Assembly: GCF_030463565.1 (NCBI RefSeq)
Contig: NC_134662.1
Location: 3,945,001 to 4,009,000 of the forward strand
DNA length: 64,000 bases
Direction: 5' to 3'
Source of the DNA: Pelecanus crispus
Lineage: Eukaryota > Chordata > Aves > Pelecaniformes > Pelecanidae
Shown here: piece by piece, positions 31,701 to 40,800 of the stretch
Position numbering within the stretch: the stretch's first letter is position 1
Layout of the letters: every line of letters begins with the position of its first letter
Program-made: the position numbers and the translations under genes
The notes under the pieces: generated by a model
The model's database searches: none
What the model was told of the DNA's origin: nothing
What the model saw: the letters and a program-made list of their open reading frames with translations, nothing else

Positions 31701-33440
31701 GCGGCGGGGGCTCGGCGCGGTGCGGTGGGCTGGGGAGGGGGGCAACTCTGGTGGAGTCGGTGCCGCCCGTGCACCCTCTGCCCTGTGCGGGATGTTGGGG
31801 GGGACCCCGGGCCGGGGATGGTGGGGAGGGAAGGGGTGGCACGGAGGGACGGGGCGGCACATGGGCCCAGCCGCCGTGTCACCATCCCCATCCCTTTCCG
31901 CCGGCAGGTACATGAAGTACCTGTACCCCTACGAATGTGAGAAGCGAGGGCTGAGCAACCCCAACGAGCTGCAGGCGGCCATCGACAGCAACCGGCGGGA
32001 GGGCCGCCGGCAAGGCTTCGGCAGCTCCCTCTTCACCTACTCGCCCGGTGGCACCCACAGCCTCCTCTCCTCCCCCAAGCTGCCGGTGCCGGCGCTGGGG
32101 TTGGCCTCCGCCACCAACGGCGGGTCCATCACTCCCGTCCAGAAGATCAAGAAAGGTAATGGCCACCGCGGGGTCCGGGCCGCGGGCTGAGCCCCCTCCC
32201 GGCACCGGGGACGCAGCCCCAAAAAGGGCAGAGCTGGGTGCTGCGGGCTGGGGGGTCACACTCCGGTCCCAGCCCCCTCCCGGCACCGGGGACGCAGCCC
32301 CGAAAGGGGCAGAGCTGGGTGCTGCAGACTGGGGGGGTCACGCTCCCGTCCCCTCCCCAGGCTGTGTGCACTGGGGCTTGTTTTGGGGACCCTGACTCTG
32401 GTCACCCGGCTCCGGCTCCCCATGGAGGAGCAGGAGGTGCCGGGCAGCCCCTGGCATGGACACGAGGCATGGAGGGGCCCCGAGCCGGTGCGCCGTGGCC
32501 GGGGACACCCCGGGGTGGTGGCACCCATCCGTCCCTGTCCCCTGCGTCCCTGACCGCCCTCTCTGCCCCTGCAGAGGAGGACTCCCCCATCCCCATCTCC
32601 ATGCCCAGCCGGCTCCCCGTCTCGCTGGCCGGCCACCCCGTGGTAGCGGCCCAGGCGGCCGCGGTGCAGGTGGCGGCGGCCGCCCAAGCCGTGGCACTGG
32701 AGCAGCTGCGGGAGAAACTGGAGTCGGGGGAGCCCCCGGAGAAGAAGATGGCGCTGGTGACGGACGAGCAGCAGCGGCTGATGCAGCGGGCGCTGCAGCA
32801 GAACCTCCTGGCCATGACGGCCCAGCTGCCCATGAGCATCCGCATCAACAGCCAGGGCACCCGCTCGCCAGGTCAGTGCCGGCCCCCGCCCCGGCAAAGC
32901 TGCCGCGGCCCCTGGTGCCGGCGGCGTCCATAACCCGGCTCTTCCCCCAGCAGAGAACCGCCAGGATTCCGCCGCCGGCCTGAGCAGCAACGGCACCAAC
33001 AGCATCAGCATGTCGGTTGAGATCAATGGTATCGTCTACACAGGTGAGGGGCTCTCGCCGCGCGGGCCGGGGGCTGCTTGGCCTCTGCCGTCCCCAGCAG
33101 CCCCCGCCGCCGTGCACCCACCCCTCGCCGGCGTTCGCCCCGTTTTCGGCTGCGGACGTGGTGTGTGCCGGCAGCGTTGGCACGGCCACGCCGCCCCCCA
33201 GCTCAGCCCCCGACTCTCTCCCCAGGTGTGCTGTTCGCCCAGACGCCCGGCCCTTCCTCCTCCTCTTCCTCCTCCTCCTCCTCGCTCCCCTCCTCTGCCT
33301 ACAGCAAAGGCAACGGCGGCAGCGGTGGCAGCCGGAGCAGCGGCGGCGGCGGCGGGGTGGGGAGCGGCGGCGGCACCCCCGCGGCCCCGGCCGGGCTGGC
33401 CGTGCCCCCCAGCTCTACCTCCAACAACGCTTCGCCTTAA
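13865..33440 (+). CDS. ARID3A: AT-rich interactive domain protein 3A (Bright/DRIL1)
   Basis: Eight coding exons: 13865-14289, 14975-15296, 30362-30434, 31513-31696, 31908-32155, 32575-32871, 32951-33043 and 33226-33440, together 618 codons (human 593). The start MKLQAVMENLQRQQRARLQQ matches the family. In order: a Gln-rich N-terminus with a CAG run, Ala-rich MAALAAMRAAAAGL, and a long Glu/Asp tract near residues 140-180. The ARID spans about residues 243-345 (FLDDLFSFMQKR, RIPIMAKQVLDL, KGGLVEVINKKLWREITKGL), with the C-terminal extension YLYPYECEKRGLSNPNELQ. The REKLES region follows (QLREKLES near 461, SMSVEINGIVYTGVLFAQ near 536), then a Ser/Gly-rich tail. ARID3A binds AT-rich matrix-attachment DNA, activates IgH transcription with BTK, cooperates with E2F1 and acts in B-cell and erythroid lineages (established). 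Exon 8 has a NAGNAG acceptor. Identity is firm. Confidence 0.97.
14290..14974 (+). other. ARID3A: ARID3A intron 2, contents
   Basis: A 685-bp intron between GTGAGT and a CCCCTGCTCTAG acceptor. The sequence is GC-rich and unique-looking, with no repeat or coding content that I can recognise. Confidence 0.6.
16688..16942 (+). mobile_element. CR1 LINE 3' tail fragment in ARID3A intron 3
   Basis: A 5'-truncated CR1 copy. An open frame at 16610-16828 includes the C-terminal ORF2 sequence [20 protein letters not shown], then VVESPSLEAFKKQVDVALWD, then a stop. It is followed by the CR1 3' UTR (GGTTAATGGTTGGACTGGAT) and a terminal run of imperfect TGATTCTA units ending near 16940. It is in the same orientation as ARID3A and only the last part of the element is present. 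Confidence 0.92.
19710..19751. repeat. A(n)(TA)n microsatellite
   Basis: A run of about 23 A residues passes directly into about ten TA dinucleotides, within ARID3A intron 3. No SINE or LINE body precedes it, so it is best taken as a simple repeat. Confidence 0.9.
22155..22290. promoter_or_regulatory. A/T-rich candidate regulatory island in ARID3A intron 3
   Basis: About 135 bp of balanced-composition, non-repetitive DNA inside very GC-rich intron. It contains an AP-1 site TGACTCA at 22215, an E-box CATATG near 22266 and CAATTAG near 22176. The composition shift and motif density suggest a conserved noncoding element, but conservation cannot be tested here. Confidence 0.3.
26018..26110. promoter_or_regulatory. 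A/T-rich candidate regulatory island with NF-E2/MARE-like site
   Basis: This block holds CTAATTACG and TGAGTCAGC (26098-26106), an AP-1/NF-E2 type site, bounded by GC-rich DNA on both sides. ARID3A acts in blood lineages, so an NF-E2-type site would make sense, but this is inference from motif alone. Confidence 0.3.
27941..28048. repeat. 18-bp tandem repeat, six copies
   Basis: Units of GGTCCCCGTGGTGCTGGG begin at 27941, 27959, 27977, 27995, 28013 and 28031, with one to three changes each. The period is a multiple of three, so the array gives repetitive open frames on both strands. It lies in ARID3A intron 3. Confidence 0.92.
28915..28990. promoter_or_regulatory. A/T-rich candidate regulatory island in ARID3A intron 3
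   Basis: A non-repetitive block beginning TGAGTTATGTGCTAATATTT and containing CAGTTATTCAGAG and TTGTCATTG. It stands out from the GC-rich flanks. I treat it as a possible conserved enhancer, with low confidence. Confidence 0.25.
29741..29872. repeat. 20-bp tandem repeat, about 6.6 copies
   Basis: Units of the type ACAGGAGCTCGCACCGTGGC start at 29741 and repeat every 20 bp to 29872. Two unit variants, ACACGAGCTTGTGC and ACAGGAGCTCGCAC, are mixed along the array. It lies in ARID3A intron 3, about 490 bp before exon 4. Confidence 0.93.
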
Positions 33441-34872
33441 CGCCCCCGGCCCCTTCCCCCTCGCCGACACCGGCAGCCGCGGCGAGGGGGGCACAGCTCA
33501 CCCCGCCAGCCCTCGCCCGGCGGCGGTCGGGGGGCCGGGGTCTCACCGGGGGCTGGCCTTGTTCTCACGTTGGTTGGGTTTTCCTTTGCAAGGAGAAAAG
33601 CTTTAGCCCGGGGGTTTTGCCGGAGCTGCGGCTATCCCGCTGTGCCGCGCCGGTCCGGGACCGTTTACCTCACTCACATCACACTTTGCACTGTACATTT
33701 ATTATTATTATTATTATTATTATTTTTTAACTCGTGTTACCTCCAGACAGACGCACGGACGCCTGCCGACGCGAGCTTTAGTGAAACCCCCCGGCATTCT
33801 CTAAAGGAAAAAAAAAAAAAAAAAAAAGATAAAAAAAAATTGGAAATCGGGAGATATTTTATTCATTTAGATCCTTTTCCCTCCCCCTTTATTTTGAGAA
33901 CTACACTCACTATATGGGATTTTAAGAGGTTGTTGTTTGATTGTTTTGTTGTAAATAGCTTCTATTTTATTCTCTAAAAAGAAAAGAAGAGAAAAGAATC
34001 GAACTTTAACATGCAAATGATATATATTAGTGTTCATCAGGGAAACGGGAGCTTGGAAACCGCGTAACCTCCTTTCTCCTCTCCTTGCTGTCGGTGGCCG
34101 GGTCCAGCTCTGCTCCTTCCCCCGGGAACCCCGCGGGCACCCCGAAACCTCGGGGCTTTGTATGGGGCCGGTGGGGGGGGGCCGGGGGTCGCACCCCAGC
34201 TGGGTTTTGCCGGCAGCGGGCAGAGCTGGCAGCCCCCCGGCACGGGCAGCCTGCCTGCGCCCCCCAGCCTCCGGTGTCCCCAGTCTCTGCGCAGGAGCTG
34301 GGGGGTCTGCGCCCACTTTTGGGGGTGCCGTGAAGGAGGGGGGGGGGGGGGGGGCACGCTGCCCATCCCGCTGCCCGTCCCCGTCCTTGGGAACCCGCTG
34401 CTTTCAGGCTGTCGCTTTATTTTCTCAGCGGAGAAAATGGAACCGAAAGCCATCGCCGCCCCCCACTCCTCCTCCTTGGACCCCCAACCCACGCCGGGGA
34501 CGGGGGACGGGGGGGTCTCCGGCATTAAACCACGGCGGCAGCGGCGCCGCGGGGGCCGATTTGCTCGGCAAAAGCAGGATGCTCCCCCCACCCCCGGCAT
34601 CCCACCCACCATCCCTAAAGGCTCATGGAGGGGGGGAAAGCAGGGCTGCGTTAGCAAATCTTTTTATTTCCTCCCCCCCCCCCCCTCAATATCCTACTGT
34701 GCAAAGCCGATTGGGGCGTGTTTTCCGTGTTTTCCTCCCAAAATAAGGAGGTGGGTGAGAGCAGGAGCCGGGCGGTGGATGGCGGGGGGGGTGTCTAGAG
34801 GGGACCGGCATAAAAAAGCCAATTTAGGAATGGGATGCAGGAGCTCGTCTTCATGATGGGGATGCTCGGGGG

Positions 34873-34947
34873 GGGGCTGCGGGATGCTCCGGAGGTCCCG
34901 AAGGACGCCCCGCGTCCTTCGGGACCTCCGGAGCATCCCGCAGCCCC
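34873..34947. repeat. Perfect 36-bp inverted repeat with 3-nt loop
   Basis: Arms at 34873-34908 and 34912-34947 are exact reverse complements over all 36 bases, separated by CCC. The left arm begins GGGGCTGCGGGATGCTCC and the right arm ends GCATCCCGCAGCCCC. Pairing stops immediately outside (G against A). In the ARID3A mRNA it would form a very stable hairpin with no bulge. Confidence 0.97.
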
Positions 34948-35021
34948 AGCCCTGAGGATTTATTTTAAGCATCGTTCTCCCTCCAGCCGGCCAAGTTTCA
35001 GTTTTTTGCAATTTTTTAGAA

Positions 35022-35352
35022 TTTTTTTTTTTTTTTTTTTTTTTGCCCGCCCCCCTCCCCTCCACCCCGAAACGCTTCACCCACATCTGCGTGAGACACA
35101 ATCACGACCCGATACCGAAACACACCCCCCCCCCCCCCAACTCGGTATCTCAATTCCTCAGGTTTCAACCTCGAGCACAGGGTGGGTTGTTTTTTTTTTT
35201 TTTTTTTCCCCCTTCCCTGGGTGCCTGGGGGTGGGGGGGTCCCATACCGATATCCCCCCCCACCCCCCTTTTTTTTTTTTTTTTGCTCGGGGAAGCGGCA
35301 ATCTCAGGGGATTTGGGGTTTTTCCAGCTTTTTTTTTTTTTTTTTTTTTTTT
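35022..35352 (+). repeat. Cluster of long poly-T tracts in the ARID3A 3' UTR
   Basis: Four T runs of 23, 18, 16 and 24 nt lie within 330 bp (35022-35044, 35190-35207, 35269-35284, 35329-35352), separated by C- and G-rich spacers. On the mRNA they would be U tracts able to bind proteins such as ELAV, TIA1 or PTB (inference). Run lengths are likely to vary between individuals and to suffer sequencing error. Confidence 0.9.
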
Positions 35353-36130
35353 AATTTCAGCCTTTTTTTCCTCCCCCTGCTCTCCAGAGCTGGAAATGCC
35401 CCTCGGTGGCTCCATGGACCCCCCATCCCTTGGGGGGGGGATCCGGGGGGGCTCCATCCGGCTCCTGCTGCTGTTAGGATCCAGCCCAGCTCCCCGCAAG
35501 GAGAAATCCCAGGGGAGGGGGGGGGGGGGTTTCTCGTGCCCAGGGTGGGCGTTAAGATTTTCGTAGTGAGTTTTTGCATTTGTACAGTCACTGTTTTGGG
35601 TTGGTTGGGTTTTTGGGTTGTTTTTTTTTTTAATTATTTTTATTCCCCCCCTTCCTCTTCCTTCTCCCCCCCCCCCTTTTTTTTTTTGAGAGCGTATTAC
35701 CTTCCACTTTATTTTTCTTTTTGCATATCGATTTTAAAAAAAAAAAAAAAAGCGCCTAAATCAGTTTCTCTGGGGTTTGGAAAAAAAAAAAAAAAAAAGA
35801 ACGGACACAGCTGCAGACGCATTTACCCAGCGTGCATATCTTAACTCAGGTAAAAAAGGAAAAAGAAAAAAAACCACAAAAGACAAAAAAAAGAAAAAGA
35901 ATAAAAACCACATTCTACCTCTGAGAGCGGCGGCCTTGGGCGCACCCGGGCCCCCGGTGAAATATTTCAGTTTTGCAAACATTCAGGTATTGAAACTTTT
36001 GATTATTAAAAAAAAGATAAAATAAAATAAAAACACTGAAAGTTTACATTTTATAATAACATTATTATACAGATTGTATTTAAACTTCAGAATATTTAAG
36101 ACAATTGTAACCCTGTAAAGTTGATGAAAT

Positions 36131-36136
36131 ATTAAA
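36131..36136 (+). terminator. ARID3A: ARID3A poly(A) signal (ATTAAA)
   Basis: ATTAAA followed by an A run and then GU-rich sequence from 36151. Upstream AATAAA hexamers at 36021 and 36026 are alternatives. The choice rests on the downstream GU element. Confidence 0.55.
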
Positions 36137-36179
36137 AAAAAAAAAAAAAAGTTGTGTTGTCTGGGGTTTCTGTCCCTGG

Positions 36180-37560
36180 GGGTGTCCAGGGGTGCCCATA
36201 GAGCTATAGGGTGCCCATCCAGTGCCTATAGGGCTATGGGGTGCCCGTAGGGCTATGAGGTGTCCATGGGGTCCCTATGGAGTGCTTATAGGAGTGTAGG
36301 GTGCTCATGAGGTTCCTGTAGGGTCCCTATGGAGTGCTTATAGGAGTGTAGGGTGCTCATGGGGTCCCCACGGGGTGCCCATAGGGTCCCTGTGGAGTGC
36401 TTATAGGAGTATAGGGTGTTCATGGGGTGCCTATGGAGTGCTTATAGGAGTGTAGGGTGCTCATGAGGTGCCCGTAGGGTCCCTATGGAGTGCTTATAGG
36501 AGTGTAGGGTGCTCATGGGGTCCCTATGGGGCGGCCATGCGGTCCCTGTGGGGTGCTTATAGGAGTGTAGGGTGCTCATGGGGTCCCTATGGAGTGCTTA
36601 TAGGAGTGTAGGGTGCTCATGGGGTCCCCACGGGGTGCCCATAGGGTCCCTGTGGAGTGCTTATAGGAGTATAGGGTGTTCATGGGGTGCCTATGGAGTG
36701 CTTATAGGAGTGTAGGGTGCTCATGAGGTGCCCATGCGGTCCCTGTGGGGTGCTTATAGGAGTGTAGGGTGCTCATGGGGTCCCTATGGGGCGGCCATGC
36801 GGTCCCTGTGGGGTGCTTATAGGAGTGTAGGGTGCTCATGGGGTCCCTATGGGGCGGCCATGCGGTCCCTGTGGGGTGTTTATAGGAGTGTAGGGTGCTC
36901 ATGGGGTCCCTATGGAGTGCTTATAGGAGTGTAGGGTGCTCATGGGGTCCCCACGGGGTGCCCATAGGGTCCCTATGGAGTCCTTATAGGAGTATAGGGT
37001 GTTCATGGGGTGCCTATGGAGTGCTTATAGGAGTGTAGGGTGCTCATGAGGTGCCCGTAGGGTCCCTATGGAGTGCTTATAGGAGTGTAGGGTGCTCATG
37101 GGGTCCCTATGGGGCAGCCATGCGGTCCCTGTGGGGTGTTTATAGGAGTGTAGGGTGCTCATGGGGTCCCTATGGAGTGCTTATAGGAGTGTAGGGTGCT
37201 CATGGGGTCCCCACGGGGTGCCCATAGGGTCCCTATGGAGTCCTTATAGGAGTATAGGGTGTTCATGGGGTGCCTATGGAGTGCTTATAGGAGTGTAGGG
37301 TGCTCATGAGGTGCCCGTAGGGTCCCTATGGAGTGCTTATAGGAGTGTAGGGTGCTCATGGGGTCCCTATGGGGTGGCCATGCGGTCCCTGTGGGGTGCT
37401 TATAGGAGTGTAGGGTGCTCATGGGGTCCCTATGGGGCGGCCATGCGGTCCCTGTGGGGTACTTATAGGAGTGTAGGGTGCTCATGGGGTCCCTGTGGGG
37501 TGCTTATAGGAGTGTAGGGTGCTCATGGGGTCCCCACGAGGTGCCCACAGGTCTATGGGC
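36180..37560. repeat. Minisatellite between ARID3A and WDR18 with 260-bp higher-order units
   Basis: About 1.4 kb is built of 41-bp units around GCTTATAGGAGTGTAGGGTG, plus longer variants of about 63 bp carrying a GCGGCCATGCGGTCCCTGTG segment. Blocks of 260 bp recur almost exactly: 36901-37081 repeats at 37161-37341. An earlier copy at 36578 is offset by 260 plus 63 bp. It fills nearly all the space between the ARID3A 3' end and the WDR18 promoter. The repeated frames (MRSLWGAYRSVGCSWGPYG) are repeat artefacts, not a gene. Confidence 0.95.
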
Positions 37561-37639
37561 TGCCCACAGCGCTCCGCGATCCTCACAAGCTGCTCACAGA
37601 GCTATGAGCTGCCCACGGCGGGTACCCCCGGTCCCCCAT

Positions 37640-37834
37640 CCCGAGCCGGGCCGGGGCGGGTCCTGCTGAGCTTCCCGCCGCGCGCGGGCGCTGCAGCGGC
37701 CCCTCCCGCCCCGCGCAGCCGCACAGCGGTGGCGGCGCCGCTCTCGGTTGGCCGCGGCCGGGCAGGGGGGCGGGGGGGGGGGGCAGCGCTCTAGGCGGCG
37801 GCCGCGCTCTCTCTGGCCCTGGCGGACCGCGAAG
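37640..37834 (+). promoter_or_regulatory. WDR18: WDR18 CpG-island promoter
   Basis: GC- and CpG-rich DNA with no TATA box, typical of a housekeeping promoter. A YY1-type motif AAGATGGCGGC at 37832-37842 overlaps the start codon at 37835. Transcription would start shortly upstream; the exact site is unknown. Confidence 0.65.
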
Positions 37835-37842
37835 ATGGCGGC
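37832..37842 (+). promoter_or_regulatory. WDR18: YY1-type motif overlapping the WDR18 start codon
   Basis: AAGATGGCGGC is the classic YY1 consensus. Its ATG is the WDR18 initiator, a placement known from many ribosome-biogenesis and other housekeeping genes. Binding is inferred. Confidence 0.55.
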
Positions 37843-40800
37843 GCCCATGGAGGTGGCGCTGGTGTCGGACGCCGCCGGGCCGCTCTGCAACTGCTCCGTC
37901 TGGGAGCTGCACTCGGGCTCGGCGCTGCCCGGTTACCGCGGCGGTAACAGCGGGCCGCGCGGGCTGGCGCTGCTGGGCGGCGAGCACCTGCTGGGGGCCC
38001 AGCTCGGCAAGAGCTACATCAACGTCTGGGAGCTCCAGAGGAAGGTACCGGCGCGGCGGGCGGGCCCGGGAGGCCTCGGCTCTGGGGGGGCGGCCCCGGG
38101 CACCGCGGAGGGCACCCCCCGTCCCTGTGGGGATGCGCCAGGGCCTCCCGCCCTGGAGACCCCCCGTCTCTGTGGTGGGGGCCACTCTCCCCATACAGAC
38201 CCCCCGTCTCTGTGGTGGGGGCCGCTCTCCCCATACAGACCCCCCGTCTCTGTGGTGGGGGCCACTCTCCCCATACAGACCCCCCGTCTCTGTGGTGGGG
38301 GCCGCTCTCCCCATACAGACCCCCCGTCTCTGTGGTGGGGGCCCCTCTCCCCATACAGACCCCCCGTCTCTGTGGTGGGGGCCGCTCTCCCCATACAGAC
38401 CCCCCGTCTCTGTGGTGGGGGCCACTCTCCCCATACAGACCCCCCGTCTCTGTGGTGGGGGCCGCTCTCCCCATACAGACCCCCCGTCTCTGTGGTGGGG
38501 GCCGCTCTCCCCATACAGACCCCCCGTCTCTGTGGTGGGGGCCGCTCTCCCCATACAGACCCCCCGTCTCTGTGGTGGGGGCCACTCTCCCCATACAGAC
38601 CCCCCGTCTCTGTGGTGGGGGCCGCTCTCCCCATACAGACCCCCCGTCTCTATGGCCAGACCCCCCCCAGGGCTCCTCTCTCCATACAGACCTCCCCGTC
38701 TTTGTGGTGGGGGTCCCCCTCCCCCTATAGACCCCCCGTCTCTATGGCCAGACCCCCCCAGGGCCCATCTCCCCATAAAGACCACCCCTGTTTCTATAGC
38801 CAGACCCCCCAGGGCCTTTCTCTCCATACAGACCCCCCGCCTCTATGGCCAGACCCCCCCAGGGCCTCTCTCCCCAACACAGACCCCCCCGTCTCTGTGG
38901 TGGGGGCCCCCCTCCCCACACAGACCCCCTGCCTCTATGGCCAGACCCCCCCCTAGGGCCTCTCTCCCCACACAGACCCCCGCCATGTCTATGGTCAGAC
39001 CCCCTCCCCCAGAGCTCCTGTCTCCATACAGACCCCCTGTCTCTATGGCCAGACCCCCCCAGGGCCTCTCTCCCCATACAGACCCCCCATCTCTGTGGTG
39101 GGGGCCCTTCTCCCCACACAGGCCCCCCCATCTCTATGGCCAGACCCCCCCTAGGGCCCCTCTCCATACAGACCCCCAGTCTCTGAGGTGGGGGCCCCCC
39201 TCCCCATACAGACCCCTGGTCTCTATGGCCAGACCCCCCCCCCCAGGGCCCCTCTCCCCATACAGACCCGTGGTCTCTATGGGCAGACCCCCAGGCCACC
39301 TCCCTCCATAATGACCTCCATCAGCGCAGGCAGATGCCTGACCCCCCCTCTGTCTGCAGAGACCCCCCCAGTGATGCCCCTGAGCCCCCCATCTCCAGGG
39401 GGACCTGCCTGCAGCCCCCTCCCTGCTTTGCCCCCCCTGCCACGGAATCATGGATCCCGTAAGTCCTGGCTCCCTTCCCAGTGGTCCCGGCCGATGGGAC
39501 GGGAAGCTCCAGGAAGGGTGTTTTCTGCAGGAGGAATCGGCTGTTGGGCTCCTCTCCGGGCCGGTGTCCCCCAGGCCGCGCCCCCCGCCATGGATCCCCT
39601 TTCTGAGGCTGGAAGGGAGCGTCATGGCTCCCAGGGCTGCCCAGGAACGCGACCCCCGTCCCCGTCGAGGCAGAACCCGGGGGGATGCGGGCGCCCCGTG
39701 GCTGGGCCCGCTTTGCCTGAACCCTCCCATCGCCTCGGTCCGCTCTCTGCGCCTTCCAGCCAAAAATGGAAGCGTAAACGCAGCTGGACAAACCTCACCC
39801 GTCCCTACACAGCCGTACCCCTTCCTCTTCCTGCTAGCTGCATCCCGCTTGTGCTTAAATGAGGGCAGAACAGCAGCAAACACAGCCGGAATTTTGCCAT
39901 CCCCTGTTGTTCCCCTCAGCAGAGAGCAGCAGCAGCCCGTGGCTTTCAGCACACGCAGCCCCTTCGCTGCCACAGATCAGGGTCTGTTTTTTTCCAGTTC
40001 CCCCGACCTGTGAGGAGCTGCTCGCAGACCTGCTGCTTGTTCTCCCAGGCTATGAGCTCGCATCCTCTTTTTTTTAATTTTTTATCAGTGTTATTTTGCT
40101 GTAATCTTCTGAGCCTGTTTTCTGCTGAATCTCCAAGGTTTCCCGGCTGTGGAGCACAATGGCATCCAGATCCCTTGCCTTTCCGTGCCCCTCCTGCTGC
40201 GTGTGGCTGGAGCTCTGTGGATGGAGAAGGGAGGGAGGGGAATTTACCTTTTCCCTGCAGGGCTAAACACAAAGCAACTGCAACAAAACCAGCAAAATGC
40301 AGAGCAATTCGATGCGATTTGCACGCGTGGACTGTGCTCCTCCATCATTTTCCTCTTTGGCATTGAATCTCCGAACCGTGGCAGTGCTGATGTGGGTTGA
40401 GGGCACAACTCAAAGCGCATCGGACGCTGCCTGAGCTGCCTCTTCTCCCACGGGCCGGGTCTCAACTGAACCAGGGTCTTGTTTCTCTCTCCCTCCCGTA
40501 CGCCAGCCCCTACTGAAGGGTCACTGTGTTCATTCTGCCCCCAGGACCAGCTCCAGCAGAAGATCATATGCCCTGGGCCGGTAACCTGCCTGACAGCTTC
40601 TCCCAACGGGCTCTACATTTTGGCTGGGGTTGCTGAGAGCATCTACCTGTGGGAGGTAAGGGGGCTGCCAGCTGGCACGGGGAATGGGGGTGTAGAGATT
40701 GGCATCCTGTACGGTTAGCAAGTGCTCCTGTCCCGTCAGGTGTCAGTAAATCCACACTTTTTGGGCTCCGCAGTGGGGCGAAGGCTTTGCTGGGTCGTGT

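Larger units (their letters stand above)
33441..36150 (+). other. ARID3A: ARID3A 3' UTR
   Basis: About 2.7 kb follow the TAA at 33438. The UTR contains an (ATT)n tract (33699-33726), a 36-bp perfect hairpin (34873-34947), long U tracts (35022-35044, 35190-35207, 35269-35284, 35329-35352), G and C runs, and an A/U-rich terminal part (35940-36130). Candidate poly(A) signals are AATAAA at 35900, 36021 and 36026, and ATTAAA at 36131. The last is followed by an A run and a GU-rich stretch GTTGTGTTGTCTGGGG from 36151, so the 3' end is probably near 36140. The limits are inferred. Confidence 0.7.

Noticed and set aside
36702-37517. Repeated frames MRSLWGAYRSVGCSWGPYG and its reverse-strand counterpart
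   Set aside because: They are translations of the 41/63-bp minisatellite, not a repeat protein.
37583-39311. Open frames of 394-414 codons on both strands
   Set aside because: They run through the 40-bp VNTR, whose unit has no stop in any phase and whose length is not a multiple of three, so all six frames read the same repeat. There is no domain and no splice support.
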